The translations under genes and the position numbers were made by a program. Shown here in pieces: positions 1 to 10,885 of a stretch of DNA of 64,000 nucleotides. This stretch comes from Notolepis coatsorum (lineage: Eukaryota > Chordata > Actinopteri > Aulopiformes > Paralepididae): contig OZ020590.1 of NCBI GenBank assembly GCA_963971535.1, forward strand, positions 149,371,680-149,435,679. The letters are read 5' to 3'. Positions within the stretch are counted from its first letter, which is position 1; each line of letters begins with the position of its first letter. The notes beneath the pieces were generated by a model. That model searched no databases. It worked only from the letters and a program-made list of their open reading frames with translations, and was not told the DNA's origin.

Positions 1-113
1 TGCAGAATGGGTACAGTACAGTACAGCTCAGTACATACAATTGTTAATTGGGGATGCAGACCAACTTTCGTCCTGTTTACATCAGGGTCCCCCATTTTCA
101 ATTCATCATAAAT
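1..113 (-). mobile_element. LINE-A 3' tail fragment (cut by window start)
   Basis: This is the reverse complement of the recurring LINE-A 3' end: GAATTGAAAATGGGGGACC, then the block around GCATCCCC and TGTACCCATTCTGCA. The tandem tail lies outside the window. The same tail sits at the equivalent internal point of the Harbinger-like copy at 33347-33489, so this insertion predates the duplication of the host element. Confidence 0.85.
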
Positions 114-1185
114 CATAAAGCTCAACTCGTTATTATTTTGCGCACAGACCGCCGAAACACGGGAACGTTTTGATTATATTTAAAAGGCTTTACGTTAAAC
201 GAAACAAGTGGAATTTCGAAGCTGTAAGCAGAATAAGTCATGAATATAGTGTTCTTCCCCCTTTTTACTGTACAAGAAAGAATAGAAAACGCATTGCAAT
301 GACACCATGCAGATAGTGGACAGACTATATGATGGAATTCAAGTTCATGTATTGAAAGGCAGGATACATCATACATGCAGTGAGATTCATTGTTCTTGTA
401 TATGCTCTCGTATTATATTGTTTATATAGGCTACCCAATACTGACATCAAAATAGATTGTAGTAGTATGCCTCTAGAAATCATGCAGCAGGTAGAAAATT
501 GACGGGAGATCCATCGCGATTTGGAATAGAATTGAGGAGAACTTTAATCCGTGGGTATTAATCAAACAACACGGGAAAAGGCAGTCATATTCCAGCGCGG
601 TCTTTATTAGCCGACAACAAAATAGATGCCTCTAAAATTCATATAGCCAATCGAACACAACTAATAAAGGCATTCATATTGTACAGCACGGTTATAATGA
701 CACACAACACAACCAACGCCAAACAGTGGTCAACGAACGGTCTTTATTAGTATTTTGAGCTGTCCAGGCAGAATTGCAGCAATGGTCTTAGGGAGCCGTT
801 GATATCTGACATCACCGTTTACAAATCCGCCTTTTATTTATCCACCTCCGTTACGAGGACCTCCACCTCGGTGTCTGTGTAGTTTCTCTTTTTCGTTCGC
901 TTTGCCATCCTCCAACATTCCACGCACGGGGATTCCCTCATGGTATTTGAAGGGGAGGGCCTGACCATATTTGGTTGGTCGGGGCGGTTTTGGTATGCAA
1001 ATACGTGAAAGCGTGCACGAGCTGCGGCGCAGGGCCAAGGTGGGATTCATCATGACAGGTGTGCGTAGAGCCTGCTTACGCACGTGTGATGAATGCCGAC
1101 TTCCCTGTGCGTGCGCTAGTTCTAAATTCCGTGCTTACGTGTGGAAGTAGGTCAAGGTCAAAGTCCACGTTGATGAATGAGGGCC
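1..1185 (-). mobile_element. PIF/Harbinger-like DNA transposon, half element in inverted orientation
   Basis: Read on the minus strand from 1185 downward, the sequence matches 32099-33346 nearly base for base, beginning with a GGCCCTCATTCATCAACGTG terminus. It is followed at 1186-1188 by CAG and then the same GCCTAGAACTGC flank seen to the right of the unit 2 copy. The other end is outside the window. No transposase ORF is recognisable, so this is probably a non-autonomous or decayed element. Superfamily is inferred from the 3-bp CAG target duplication of the complete copy and is not proven. Confidence 0.6.
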
Positions 1186-1193
1186 CAGGCCTA

Positions 1194-1373
1194 GAACTGC
1201 ACCCTGAGAGGGAACTGCACTCTGAGAGGGAACTGCACCCTGAGAGGGAACTGCACTCTGAGAGGGAACTGCACTCTGAGAGGGAACTGCACTCTGAGAG
1301 GGAACTGCACCCTGAGAGGGAACTGCACTCTGAGAGGGAACTGCACCCTGAGAGGGAACTGCACTCTGAGAGG
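1194..1373. repeat. 18-bp minisatellite (about 10 units)
   Basis: Tandem copies of GAACTGCACYCTGAGAGG. The 18-bp period is a multiple of three and has no stop in several frames, so it generates spurious hexapeptide-repeat ORFs on both strands. It lies downstream of the ZNF-1 3' end. Paralogous arrays at 35847-36208 and 53094-53423 have about 20 and 18 units. Confidence 0.9.
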
Positions 1374-1728
1374 GAGTTTCGAAGGGTCAAAGTGGGTATA
1401 AGACAGGAGGGAAGACTGTCGAGTTTTAAACTGTGGATACCAAACAGAAAAGGTAAAGACGACTTTGAACTGTTGAACAGTAATCCAGAACTATTTTATT
1501 GCACTGTAAAAAAAATATATATATATATTTAGCATGGAATAAAGTATGTAGAAATTAACTGGTTAGTCAGTCTTGGAATATAAACAATGCCTGTCAAATG
1601 AGCCATACTATTGTCTCCATCCATAGCTATAATACAGAACACACGATGGGTCCGCAAACATAGCTAAAATGGTCAATAACGCTGGCGCCATTGAGTAAAG
1701 ATGGGAAAAGAGCGTGGCGGTCAATGAG
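1374..1728 (-). other. ZNF-1 3' flank / probable 3' UTR
   Basis: This stretch is conserved with 53424-53793 in unit 3 at the same distance from the ZNF stop codon, consistent with a 3' UTR on the minus strand. It holds an AT-dinucleotide run near 1514-1530 and the candidate poly(A) signal at 1495-1500. No independent coding signal is seen. Confidence 0.55.
1495..1500 (-). terminator. Candidate poly(A) signal of ZNF-1
   Basis: AATAAA on the minus strand (TTTATT on plus), about 230 bp past the ZNF-1 stop. The same signal is conserved at 53543-53548 in unit 3. In unit 2 the corresponding stretch has been replaced by a hAT remnant. Confidence 0.4.
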
Positions 1729-2579
1729 TTAACAGGGACGGGGTTGAATGTGAACTAGATGAGGGAGGGAGGGACGTGAGTTTGTTTCTTCTCTGGTGTG
1801 AATCCTCATGTGTGTCTTTATATGTGCCTTCAGAGTAAATCCTTTCCCACAAACTTCACAACTAAATGTTTTTCCCCCAGTATGAGTTCTGATATGTACT
1901 TTTAAGGCATGTTTTGCACCAAATATTTTATCACACAGTGTGCAACTATAGGGCTTTTCCCCAGTATGGCTTCTCATGTGTCTATTCAGGTGTCTCTGTG
2001 TAATATATCTTTTAGGACACAGGGTGCAACTATAGGGCTTTTCCCCAGTATGGCGTCTTATATGGTCTTTTAGGTAATCTTTTCCACTAAATCTTTTAGG
2101 ACACAGTGTGCAACTATAGGGCTTTTCCCCAGTATGGCGTCTTATATGTTCTTTTAGGTAATCTTTTCCACTAAATCTTTTAGGACACAGTGTGCAACTA
2201 TAGGGCTTTTCCCCAGTGTGGCTTCTCATATGTGCCTCCAAGAGTGTAATGGCAGTAAATGTCTTGCCACAAACAGTACATGTCCTGCAGGGGAGGAAAC
2301 TAACTTTTTGGCTTACCAGCCAACTGGCGGGTATCTGATTTTTTTTACCAGCCAAATAGATTTTTTACCAGACAAAAAAAATCGCTAATTGTGATAATTA
2401 CTTCTTTGTGCGTCTTCGTCTAAATTGATTTTCAATCATAGTAAATTAATCACACTGTCTCTACTCTTCAAAATATTACATCATTAAATCACATATTAAC
2501 ATGAAAGAGGGAACTATTCTGGACTGGGTTGGGCTGAACTGGGCAGTGAAAGATGCTGGGTTGGGCTGGTCTAGGTTAT

Positions 2580-2737
2580 ACTGAATGATGAATTGAAAAT
2601 GAATTGAAAATGGGGGACCCTGATGTAAACAAGACGAAAGTCTTTCTCTGGTCTGCATCCCCTTAACAATTGCATGTATTGAGCCGTACTGTACTGTACC
2701 CATTCTGCAATCTGTTAAATAAAGTTTTCATTCATCA
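2580..2737 (+). mobile_element. LINE-A 3' end
   Basis: It runs from the GAATTGAAAATGGGGGACC block to TTAAATAAAGTTTTCATTCATC, with a duplicated GAATTGAAAAT at its 5' edge. It is severely 5'-truncated and non-coding, and lies inside the hAT element. Confidence 0.85.
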
Positions 2738-2853
2738 CAGCTCAACTACTAGGAATGTGTGTCTGACTCTTAAGTGCAGGAAATATTCATCAGAAAGGGG
2801 GGACATGATGGAGGGAATGGAAAGAGCAGGTTTGACAGGAGCAGGGTTGAAGG

Positions 2854-2998
2854 GATTGATTGATTGAAAAGTTTATTAACAGATTGCAGAATGGGTACAG
2901 TACAGTTCAATACATACAATTGTTAAGGGGATGCAGACCAGAGAAAGACTTTCGTCTTGTTTACATCAGGGTCCCCCATTTTCAATTCATCATAACAT
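2854..2998 (-). mobile_element. LINE-A 3' end, inverted
   Basis: It begins with the reversed tail GATTGATTGATTG followed by the LINE-A 3' UTR. With the plus-strand copy at 3044-3180 it makes an inverted pair with a spacer of about 45 bp. Confidence 0.85.
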
Positions 2999-3043
2999 AT
3001 TGGAGTGTGGAGGAAGTGGACAAGGCATTAAGCAAACAGGACT

Positions 3044-3180
3044 GAAATGGGGGACCCTGATGTAAACAAGACTAAAGTCCTTCTCTGGTCTGCATCCCCT
3101 TAACAATTGTGTGTATTGAGCTGTACTGTATTGTACCCATTCTGCAATCTGTTAATAAAGTTTTCAATCAATCAATCAAT
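3044..3180 (+). mobile_element. LINE-A 3' end
   Basis: LINE-A 3' UTR from the AAATGGGGGACCCTGATG block to the (TCAA)n tail. It is 5'-truncated and forms a potential hairpin with 2854-2998. Confidence 0.85.
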
Positions 3181-5099
3181 ACTGGGTTGGGCAGTGAAAG
3201 AACCAAGCATTTCACTGTAATGTAATAGCTAAATAAAACAACTTGAACTTGACTTGTTACATTTGCACTCTGGTTGTATGCCAAATGTATTCTGGTTGTA
3301 CTGTACTTGTGCTGTAAGATGACAATACATTGGAACCGAATCGACAACGCTAGGGGTTCAGCAGGTGTATTCTGAATGCCAAATATGACAACATCACCGT
3401 TGTGAAGGGCATATGGGCGAGTGGTGATATGCTGGGAAACCCGGTAATAATAAAATGTCACTCGGCTGCATTTAAGCAAAGCCGCTCAGTATAGTCCACT
3501 ATGTTGAATGCGCGTTATGATAGCTTGTTACATGCTAGGTAGCTAGCCGGCTAATGTTGTTGACTTGTCATTCTCATCCGACTCGAAGGAGACGCGTCGC
3601 GTGCTGTTGTTCGCCCCCATGTCAGACCGCACCGATATCCGAAAGCGACGACTCTACATGCAATTATTTTCATCCACTCATGTGTTTTTGTAAGTTTGTC
3701 TACGTTGTCAAGCCCATAGATATCTGTCAAGCCGGCTGCCGGTGGCAGGAGTTTGTATGTCTGCGCGTAGTGGTCTGTCCACTTCCCCTAGATGGGCGGC
3801 ATCTTCTAGAAAACGAGTGTTCATTGGAGGAGCTTAGAGCGCATCTGTACAACGATGATGTTCATTGGTTATGGTCTGATTATTATGTGGCGCAAATGGG
3901 AGGAATCAAGGGGGGAGTCAGAGTTCGGTTTGTGTCAGTGAGCGAATCAGCAGATTGCAGAATGATTTTTTTGTTTTGTTTTGTAATTACTAGTACTCGC
4001 CAGACTGGCGAGTGCTCTTCATGAATTACTCGCCAAACGTAAAAAATACTCGCAATTGGCGAGTAAAGTGGCCTAATTTCCTCCCCTGATGTCCTGTGAG
4101 TTTGAAGGTGAAGTTTCAAGCTCTCTGTGGGTTCTAAATGTTTTCCACACAAACCACAGTCACTAGAATGGGCTTTAAGATGGGGCATTAAAGCTTTCCT
4201 ATTAGGAAAACATTTCCCACACACTTCACAGCTCCAGGTCTCACATGGTATTTGGTTTGATAATTTCACCTCATGGGATGCAACCACAGAGCTCTTGAAC
4301 TGGTTGCTGTTAGACAAACTCTGTCCTTTGTTTTTCTGTGTCTTCTTTGATGTCAGTGAGTTTAAACCAGGATGAGGTTCACTAGTCTCCAGCCAATCAT
4401 CACTGTCATCAGTATCAGTTCCAGAACAGTGTGAAGAGAGGAGCTGGCCATCTGTAGTTGGTTCTAAATCACCAGCTGGATCTAAGTTACTGACTGGTTC
4501 TGATAATCCACAGTCCTCTCCATCAGGTTCTGTTTTCATCTGTTCTGTTGAGGTGCTGGCTAGAGGCTCTGTCTCTCTGTTTTCCTCAGTCTGGGTTTGG
4601 TTAAACCATGAGGACTGAGGTTTCTCTTCATCATGTTCACTCTTCACAGGGACAGGGTTGAAAGTGAACTTGATACCAGCCTCCTCCAGACCTTGAAGCT
4701 GCTCTCCCTCCTGACTGGTCCAGAGTTCCTCCTGTTCCTCTTTAATCTGTAGGAGCTCTGGGTCCTGGGTTTGGTTAAACCATGAGGACTGAGGTTTCTC
4801 TTCATCGTGTCCACTCTTCACAGGGACAGGGTTGAAAGTGAACTTGATACCAGCCTCCTCCAGACCTTGAAGCTGCTCTCCCTCCTGACTGGTCCAGAGT
4901 TCCTCCTGTTCCTCTTTCATCTGTAGGAGCTCTGGCTGCTCCTGGCTCAGACTGGGGCTCCACTCCTGCTGTTCAGGGGGAACCTCCTCTTCACAGACAG
5001 AGAGCTGTGGGGGGTCTGGAGGGAGGCAGAATAATAACATGAATAGTTGTAATTGCTGTCACCATTGGAAAGCCACCCATTTTAAGAATTCACACATGT

Positions 5100-5703
5100 T
5101 CTTCCTGTGCCCCAGGACAGTTCAGTCAGTATGTTCTTCCTGTGCCCCAGGACAGTTCAGTCAGTATGTTCTTCCTGTGCCCCAGGACAGTTCAGTCAGT
5201 ATGTTCTTCCTGAGGACAGTTCAGTCAGTATGTTCTTCCTGTGCTCCAGGACAGTTCAGTCAGTATGTTCTTCCTGTGCCCCAGGACAGTTCAGTCAGTA
5301 TGTTCTTCCTGTGCTCCAGGACAGTTCAGTCAGTATGTTCTTCCTGTGTCTCAGGACAGTTCAGTCAGTATGTTCTTCCTGTGCTCCAGGACAGTTCAGT
5401 CAGTATGTTCTTCCTGTGCCCCAGGACAGTTCAGTCAGTATGTTCTTCCTGTGTCTCAGGACAGTTCAGTCAGCATGTTCTTCCTGTGTCTCAGGACAGT
5501 TCAGTCAGTATGTTCTTCCTCAGTATGTACTGACATACTGACTGAACTGTCCTGGAGCACAGGATGAACATACTGACTGAACTGTCCTCAGGAAGAACAT
5601 ACTGACTGAACTGTCCTGGGGCACAGGAAGAACATACTGACTGAACTGTCCTGGAGCACAGGAAGAACATACTGACTGAACTGTCCTGGAGCACAGGAAG
5701 AAC
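5100..5703. repeat. 35-bp minisatellite with inverted second arm
   Basis: Direct copies of a 35-bp unit (core CAGGACAGTTCAGTCAGTAT, then GTTCTTCC) run from 5100 to about 5522. The same unit then continues in reverse-complement orientation from about 5535 to 5703 (core ATACTGACTGAACTGTCCTG), so the array is a long imperfect palindrome. Unit variants differ at the CCCC/CTCC/TCTC position, and one short unit lacks about 8 bp. It lies in the intron directly upstream of the ZNF-1 exon. Units 2 and 3 have the direct arm only. Confidence 0.9.
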
Positions 5704-5725
5704 ATAGATGGTGAAAAAACTAGGT

Positions 5726-5925
5726 AGTTCACTATGACATAAATGACGCAACATAGATTTTCATGACATTTCTGACATACAGGTATACAGTACTGTTACA
5801 TTTGTGACATACAAGATATGCAAATATACAGTAGTTAAACAGAGATCTTAACAGAAAATATATACATACGAGGGGGATGGAAACTGTACATTAGGAGGGA
5901 GTGGGTGGGAGGGGACATGTGTATT
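5726..5925 (-). mobile_element. LINE-A 3' UTR relic
   Basis: It contains the reversed LINE-A 3' UTR blocks (repeated TGACATAC, ATATACAGTA, and a G-rich stretch after GAAACTGTACATTAGG) but neither the 3'-terminal block nor a tail. 5926-6192 is AT-rich and shows nothing I recognise. Confidence 0.6.
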
Positions 5926-6192
5926 GTGAATTGTGTATTGTGAAAGCCAAGGTAGGTGATTCAATAACGTTACTAGATCAACTGATCTTTACATTCGAAT
6001 TTTTTTTCAAATAGTCTACTAGTACAAATGTTTGGATCAAAATGCTGATCGGTACTTTGGTAGTTCGTTCCGGCGGGAGAGGAGAGGAGAGGGGGTGTTT
6101 GCCTCCTTTCCTGCGTTGTAAACATTCAGTATCTCCAAAATGGTCGACTTCCGGTTTGATGACGCGCCGTGAAAACGCTTGCGTACTACAAC

Positions 6193-7133
6193 ACGTTTGA
6201 TTGATTGATTGAAAACTTTATTAACAGATTGCAGAATGGGTACAATACAGTACAGCTCAATACACACAATTGTTAAGGGGATGCAGACCAGAGAAAGACT
6301 TTCGTCTTGTTTACATCAGGGTCCCCCATTTTCAATTCATCAGGACATATATGACATACATGACATACAGATAGTCAGTACTGCTACATCTATACATTTA
6401 TGACATACCAGATTTGCAAATACAGTACTGTTTGTGATACAAAAGGAGTCAAGAAAAGGGAGTATATACATTTGACGTAGAAACTGTACATTGGAGGAGG
6501 TTGGGTGGGGTTGTGTGGGGGGGGTTGGGTACATTGGGATATTGACAACCATACTGGGTAATTTACATTGGAGGTGGTTGGGGGGGGGGGGGGGGGGGGG
6601 GACACTGTATAAACAAGCAAAACTGTACATTGGGGGGGGGGGGGGGGGGGGGACACTGTACAAACAAGCAAAATTGTACATTGGACTATTGACAAAACCA
6701 TACTAGGTAAATGACTGTACATTGGAGGGGGTTGGGTTAGGACATTTACAGGGGCCAGTTTTGAATTGCAGTCTCCCGTAGGTGTCCCTTGAGATTGGTT
6801 TTGAAAGTGGGTAGTGATCCACATTCCTTTACAGCTTTGGGTAGGGCGTTCCACATTGATGTGGCATAATTGCGAAACGTGTTTAGTCCCTTATTTGAGC
6901 CGAATCTGGGTTTAACATGATTTGTGGAGCTCCCTCTGGTGTTGTGATCTTGGTATTCACTGACCTTTGGGAAGTATTTTGACATGTACATGGGTACCTT
7001 GGTCGTGTAGTGTATCTTGTAGACCAGGCCCATTGCAAGTTGCTGTACTCTGTCGTCTACTCTAAGCCATCCTAGGTTGTCAAAGTGGGCAGGGGTGAGG
7101 TGGGTTCTAGGAGTAAGGTCAAGCAGTAGTCTA
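6193..7133 (-). mobile_element. LINE-A, 5'-truncated (C-terminal coding region plus 3' UTR)
   Basis: The tail GATTGATTGATTG is at 6193. It is followed by the 3' UTR with two poly-G runs (about 6578-6600 and 6632-6652) and the C-terminal ORF at 6746-7033 minus (YKIHYTTKVPMYMSKYFPKV ... ATSMWNALPKAVKE). The match ends at about 7133. This carries only the post-RT C-terminal region, so it is a dead copy. Confidence 0.9.
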
Positions 7134-9039
7134 TAGTCTGAGCCCCCATAGTCAAGACCCCCTGTGGGGGTCTCTCAAAAAAAATTTATAATTTTTTTTT
7201 TTTTTTATGTACGAATTAGTATTATTTATGCTACCTAAATAAATTGTTAATAGATCATATTTTCTTTTCAGTTTGTAAAAGAACAGAGTAATTAATGTTG
7301 TGGAATAGGCTGCATTTCACCTCCAAGCCGCTATGTGTCGCCCATGAGCGTCGCCCCATAAGTTTAACGCTACTCCAACCTAGTGAAGAAGCAGCTGATG
7401 TAAACAGAAGGCTGCCGGTCCGTCTGTGTCCTGCAGGCTGCAACTGAAAACATAAACACTAAACAATACGCCACATGCCGCCAAAAAAAAGGCTCAACCC
7501 GCCGCAAGGCTGTACAAAGCTGGACAGCTTTGGTTTTATAAAAAGGCCAAAGTCTGACGCTGTTAGTGCAGCAGCTAGCAGCGCTACTGTCACTGAAGTT
7601 GACACTGCTAGTGCTAGTATTAGTGTTAGCTCTGCTGCTCCTGTGCGCAGTGCACCTGTTATTGTTACCGCGCCGTTTGCCACTGCCAGACCCGAGTCTC
7701 CACCACTAGACCTGGACTGCGCTGCTACTCAACCACCACAATGCTGGGGTCCGAGTCAGTGGATCTTTTGGAAAAATAAATATAGCTGGTTATTTGCCAA
7801 GGAGGGATGCATTGGCTGCCTTCCATGTAAAAACGCCAAGATATTGTTAAATAAATCATTTGGAGCCCATTTGGCAGAGCAGTGGATGAATGGGACTGTG
7901 ACTAGCTCTCAGAGCAAGAAGTTGAGGAAGAAAATATACTTGCACAGTGATAGCGTTGCTCATAAGCAAGCTATAGAATGTCAAACCCAGAAGGAAGTGC
8001 TTCCAAGAAAAGTGAGCGAAATCACATCTGCTTTGCTCAAGGAGACAGCCAGTTCATTCAGGGCAGCATATACTGTCGCTAAAGAAAGGTTGCCTTATAC
8101 CAAATTGAACCCCCTTATGACACTTAATGAGTTGAACGGTGCGACAGTCGGGCCAGCTCACCGATCCGATCATTCTTGTGCACAGATCATAGAGCACATT
8201 GCCACAGAGATGGAAAAAAAAATTCTCATGTCAAATCGCAGGATTCACGTATCAGTATAACCAGGCCTGTACAGTGCGACATATATATCGCACGTGCTAC
8301 AGCAACAGCGGTCTGTGCGATGGATGGATTTACTTCAGTAGCACTGGTGCGATAGGGATTCGGTTCATATAGATACTCTTATTTTGAAAATCCTGTAGCG
8401 GGTCTCATTTCTGCCCACGCGCAGCTCCAGCTAGGCTCCGAAAGCTAGCAACGTTCAGGTGCATATGATAATCTTATTTTGAAAAAACTCTTGTGACAAC
8501 TCAACGAGTCATATCCGCCCTATCCGTGCGCCTTCTGCAAGCAGAGCAGCGCGTTGGTCGGTTCTCGGTTGGTGCGCACTGAACTGCTGCGTTAACACAG
8601 CAGTGCGCCTACACGTCCCGAAATAAGTCCGTGGTGGTTTTTTTCTCTCGCAACGGGTCAAATGCATCTACATGCTTTGCACCGTCGCCATTCCTTTATG
8701 CGCACATCGCCCGAAATTAACGTTTATGTACCATTACAATCACTACAACGTTAGCAAGCTAACAAGCTAATCCTGATCAGAGGCAGAGCCAGCAGACACA
8801 GTGTGGACTGGGGAAAGGGAAATGGGGGGGCACTCTCTCCCCTTCCCTGTGTGTGTGTGTGCGTGCGTGCGTTTGGAAAGATGATGAAGTCACTAGTCAG
8901 GACAGGAGTATATTATAGTAAACTGAGGATGGACAGATAATGTTGATATTCAAATAAACAAGTTTCGAGAGGAGTGGAAGTTTGAAGACAGACTAGACTA
9001 CAATATGATGCGGGGGTGGTGAGTTGAAACAGTGTGTGT

Positions 9040-9172
9040 GAATGAATGAATGAAAACTTTATTTAACAGATTGCAGAATGGGTACAGTACAGTACGGCTC
9101 AATACACACAATTGTTAAGGGGATGCAGACCTGAGAAAGACGTTTGTCTTGTTTTCATCAGGGTCCCCCATT
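9040..9172 (-). mobile_element. LINE-A 3' end, TTCA-tail subtype
   Basis: The reversed (TTCA)n tail and TTATTTAACAGATTGCAG are followed by GACCTGAGAAAGACGTTTGTC, the TTCA-subtype diagnostic bases. The copy stops in a (TG)n run at 9172. Confidence 0.85.
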
Positions 9173-9410
9173 GTGTGTGTGTGTGTCCCAACCGACCCCA
9201 CTTCTATGTTTCAATAAATTATTTGCATTTAAAACTATTAACGCTGACTCATTCCTTCAGTCCACTCAAAATTATGCTAATATTCCTTATGTTGTTTATG
9301 ATATTAATTGAAAATAGCATATGAGAGTATCATAGTAATAATAACACATGGCGATATACTAAATGACAGCCAAACATGGCACTGCAACTAAATAACACAA
9401 ATACAATAGG

Positions 9411-10885
9411 CACCGCTACTGTTCCTAATTTATGCAAATGACATGTCGTCAGCTTGTGACTGCAACTTGTTCCTGTTTGCGGACGACTCAGCCCTGCTGG
9501 TCTCTGACAAGAACAAGTTACAGGTTGAAAAAACCCTCAGCTCGGAACTAGGCAGAATCTGCATATGGCTCGCTGATAACAAACTATCATTACACATGGG
9601 CAAAACAGAGTCCATTCTCTTCGGTTCAAATAACAAACTCAGCAAGACCGACGGCTTCTCAGTTACAGTGGGTGACAATATTGTCACAAGGAAAGATGAA
9701 ATTACCTACCTGGGGTCCATCCTAGAGGCTAATCTCTCCTGTGACAAAATGGCATCCAATGTAATAAAAAAAGTCAACCAACGAACTCGATTCTTGTACC
9801 GGATCTCCTCTCTGGTAAACAAGAACACCCTGAAGACTCTGGCAGGAGCACTCATTCAGGGGTACTACGACTATGCTTGCACCTCATGGTACCAAAGCAC
9901 CTCAAAGGCGCTAAAAACAAAATTACAAACATCTCAAAACAAACTGGTCAGACTACTGCTTGACCTTACTCCTAGAACCCACCTCACCCCTGCCCACTTC
10001 GACAACCTAGGATGGCTTAGAGTAGACGACAGAGTACAACAACTTGCAATGGGCCTGGTCTACAAGATACACTACACGACCAAGGTACCCATGTACATGT
10101 CAAAATACTTCCCAAAGGTCAGTGAATACCACGATCACAACACCAGAGGGAGCTCCACAAATCATGTCAAACCCAGATTCGGCTCAAATAAGGGACTAAA
10201 CACGTTTCGCAATTATGCCACATCAATGTGGAACGCCCTACCCAAAGCTGTAAAGGAATGTGGATCACTACCCACTTTCAAAACCTCTCTCAAGGGACAC
10301 CTACGGGAGACTGCAATTCAACACTGGCCCCTGTAAATATCCTAACCCAATCATTCCAACCCCCTCCAATGTACAGTCATTTACCTAGTATGGTTTTGTC
10401 AATAGTTCAATGTACAATTGTGTTTGTTTGTACAGTGTCTCCTCCCCCCCCCCCTCAATGTACAGTGTTACTTGTTTATACAGTATGCCCCCCGCCCCCC
10501 CCCCCCCCAACCACCTCCAATGTAAATTACCCAGTATGGTTGTCAATATCCCAATGTACCCAACCCCCCCCACCCAACCTCCAATGTACAGTTTCTACGT
10601 CAAATGTATATACTCCCTTTTCTTGACTCCTTCTGTATCACAAACAGTACTGTATTTGCAAATCTGGTATGTCATAAATGTATAGATGTAGCAGTACTGA
10701 CTATCTGTATGTCATGTATGTCATATATGTCTATATGAATTGAAAATGGGGGACCCTGATGGAAACAAGACAAACGTCTTTCTCAGGTCTGCATCCCCTT
10801 AACAATTGTATGTATTGAGCCGTACTGTATTGTACCCATTCTGCAATCTGTTAAATAAAGTTTTCATTCATTCATTCATACATTT
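9411..10885 (+). mobile_element. LINE-A, 5'-truncated, intact RT-to-C-terminus frame
   Basis: It starts abruptly inside the RT domain, just before motif C. The open frame 9443-10336 carries FADDSALLV (RT motif C), GKTESILFG (motif D), YLGSILEANLSCDKM (motif E) and the family C-terminus ending in HWPL. This frame has no break, whereas the 3' UTR shows CCTCCAATGTACAG repeats and C-runs. The tail is (TTCA)n after TTAAATAAAG. It lacks the endonuclease and the N-terminal RT motifs, so it cannot act on its own. Confidence 0.92.

Larger units (their letters stand above)
2288..4088. mobile_element. Non-autonomous hAT element inside ZNF-1
   Basis: Its terminal inverted repeats are CAGGGGAGGAAA at 2288 and TTTCCTCCCCTG ending at 4088. 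They are flanked by an exact 8-bp duplication ATGTCCTG (2280-2287 and 4089-4096), the hAT hallmark. ZNF-2 carries the uninterrupted target near 42205. No transposase ORF is visible. The interior carries three LINE-A tails and short subterminal repeats of the type TACTCGCCA. Confidence 0.9.
1729..5015 (-). pseudogene. ZNF-1: C2H2 zinc-finger last exon split by a hAT transposon
   Basis: This is the last exon of a Krueppel-type C2H2 zinc-finger protein, a likely sequence-specific nuclear DNA-binding factor. It opens at 5015 after a CTGCCTCCCTCCAG acceptor. The N-terminal part (5015-4097) is acidic, with two tandem copies of an approximately 56-residue module ([17 protein letters not shown] ... 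[13 protein letters not shown]) and then a Ser/Asp-rich region. Two atypical fingers follow (CEVCGKCF, CGLCGKHL). The reading continues at 2287-1729 with six more fingers, TGEKPYS linkers and a RPSLPHLVH tail, and ends at the stop at 1729-1731. A hAT element (2288-4088) interrupts the exon between the second and third fingers; paralog ZNF-2 is continuous there. The flanking halves appear frame-compatible apart from the insert. As it stands the transcript would read into transposon sequence, so I call it a pseudogene. Upstream exons were not identified. Confidence 0.85.

Noticed and set aside
838..1083. Small ORF in the Harbinger-like arm
   Set aside because: No family resemblance, and the inverted copy at 32170-32430 does not keep the frame clearly.
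3554..4024. 156-codon ORF inside the hAT in ZNF-1
   Set aside because: It spans non-autonomous hAT sequence and the terminal repeats, with no transposase motif.
5039..5754. Repetitive ORFs such as QYVLPVPQDSSVSMFFL in several frames
   Set aside because: They arise from the 35-bp minisatellite read in all frames; 35 is not a multiple of 3 so the repeat cycles through frames. It is intronic to the ZNF genes.
6340..6854. Proline-rich ORFs in the LINE-A 3' UTR (PPPPPPP type)
   Set aside because: They come from C/G homopolymer runs after the LINE-A stop codon and are not conserved in frame between copies.
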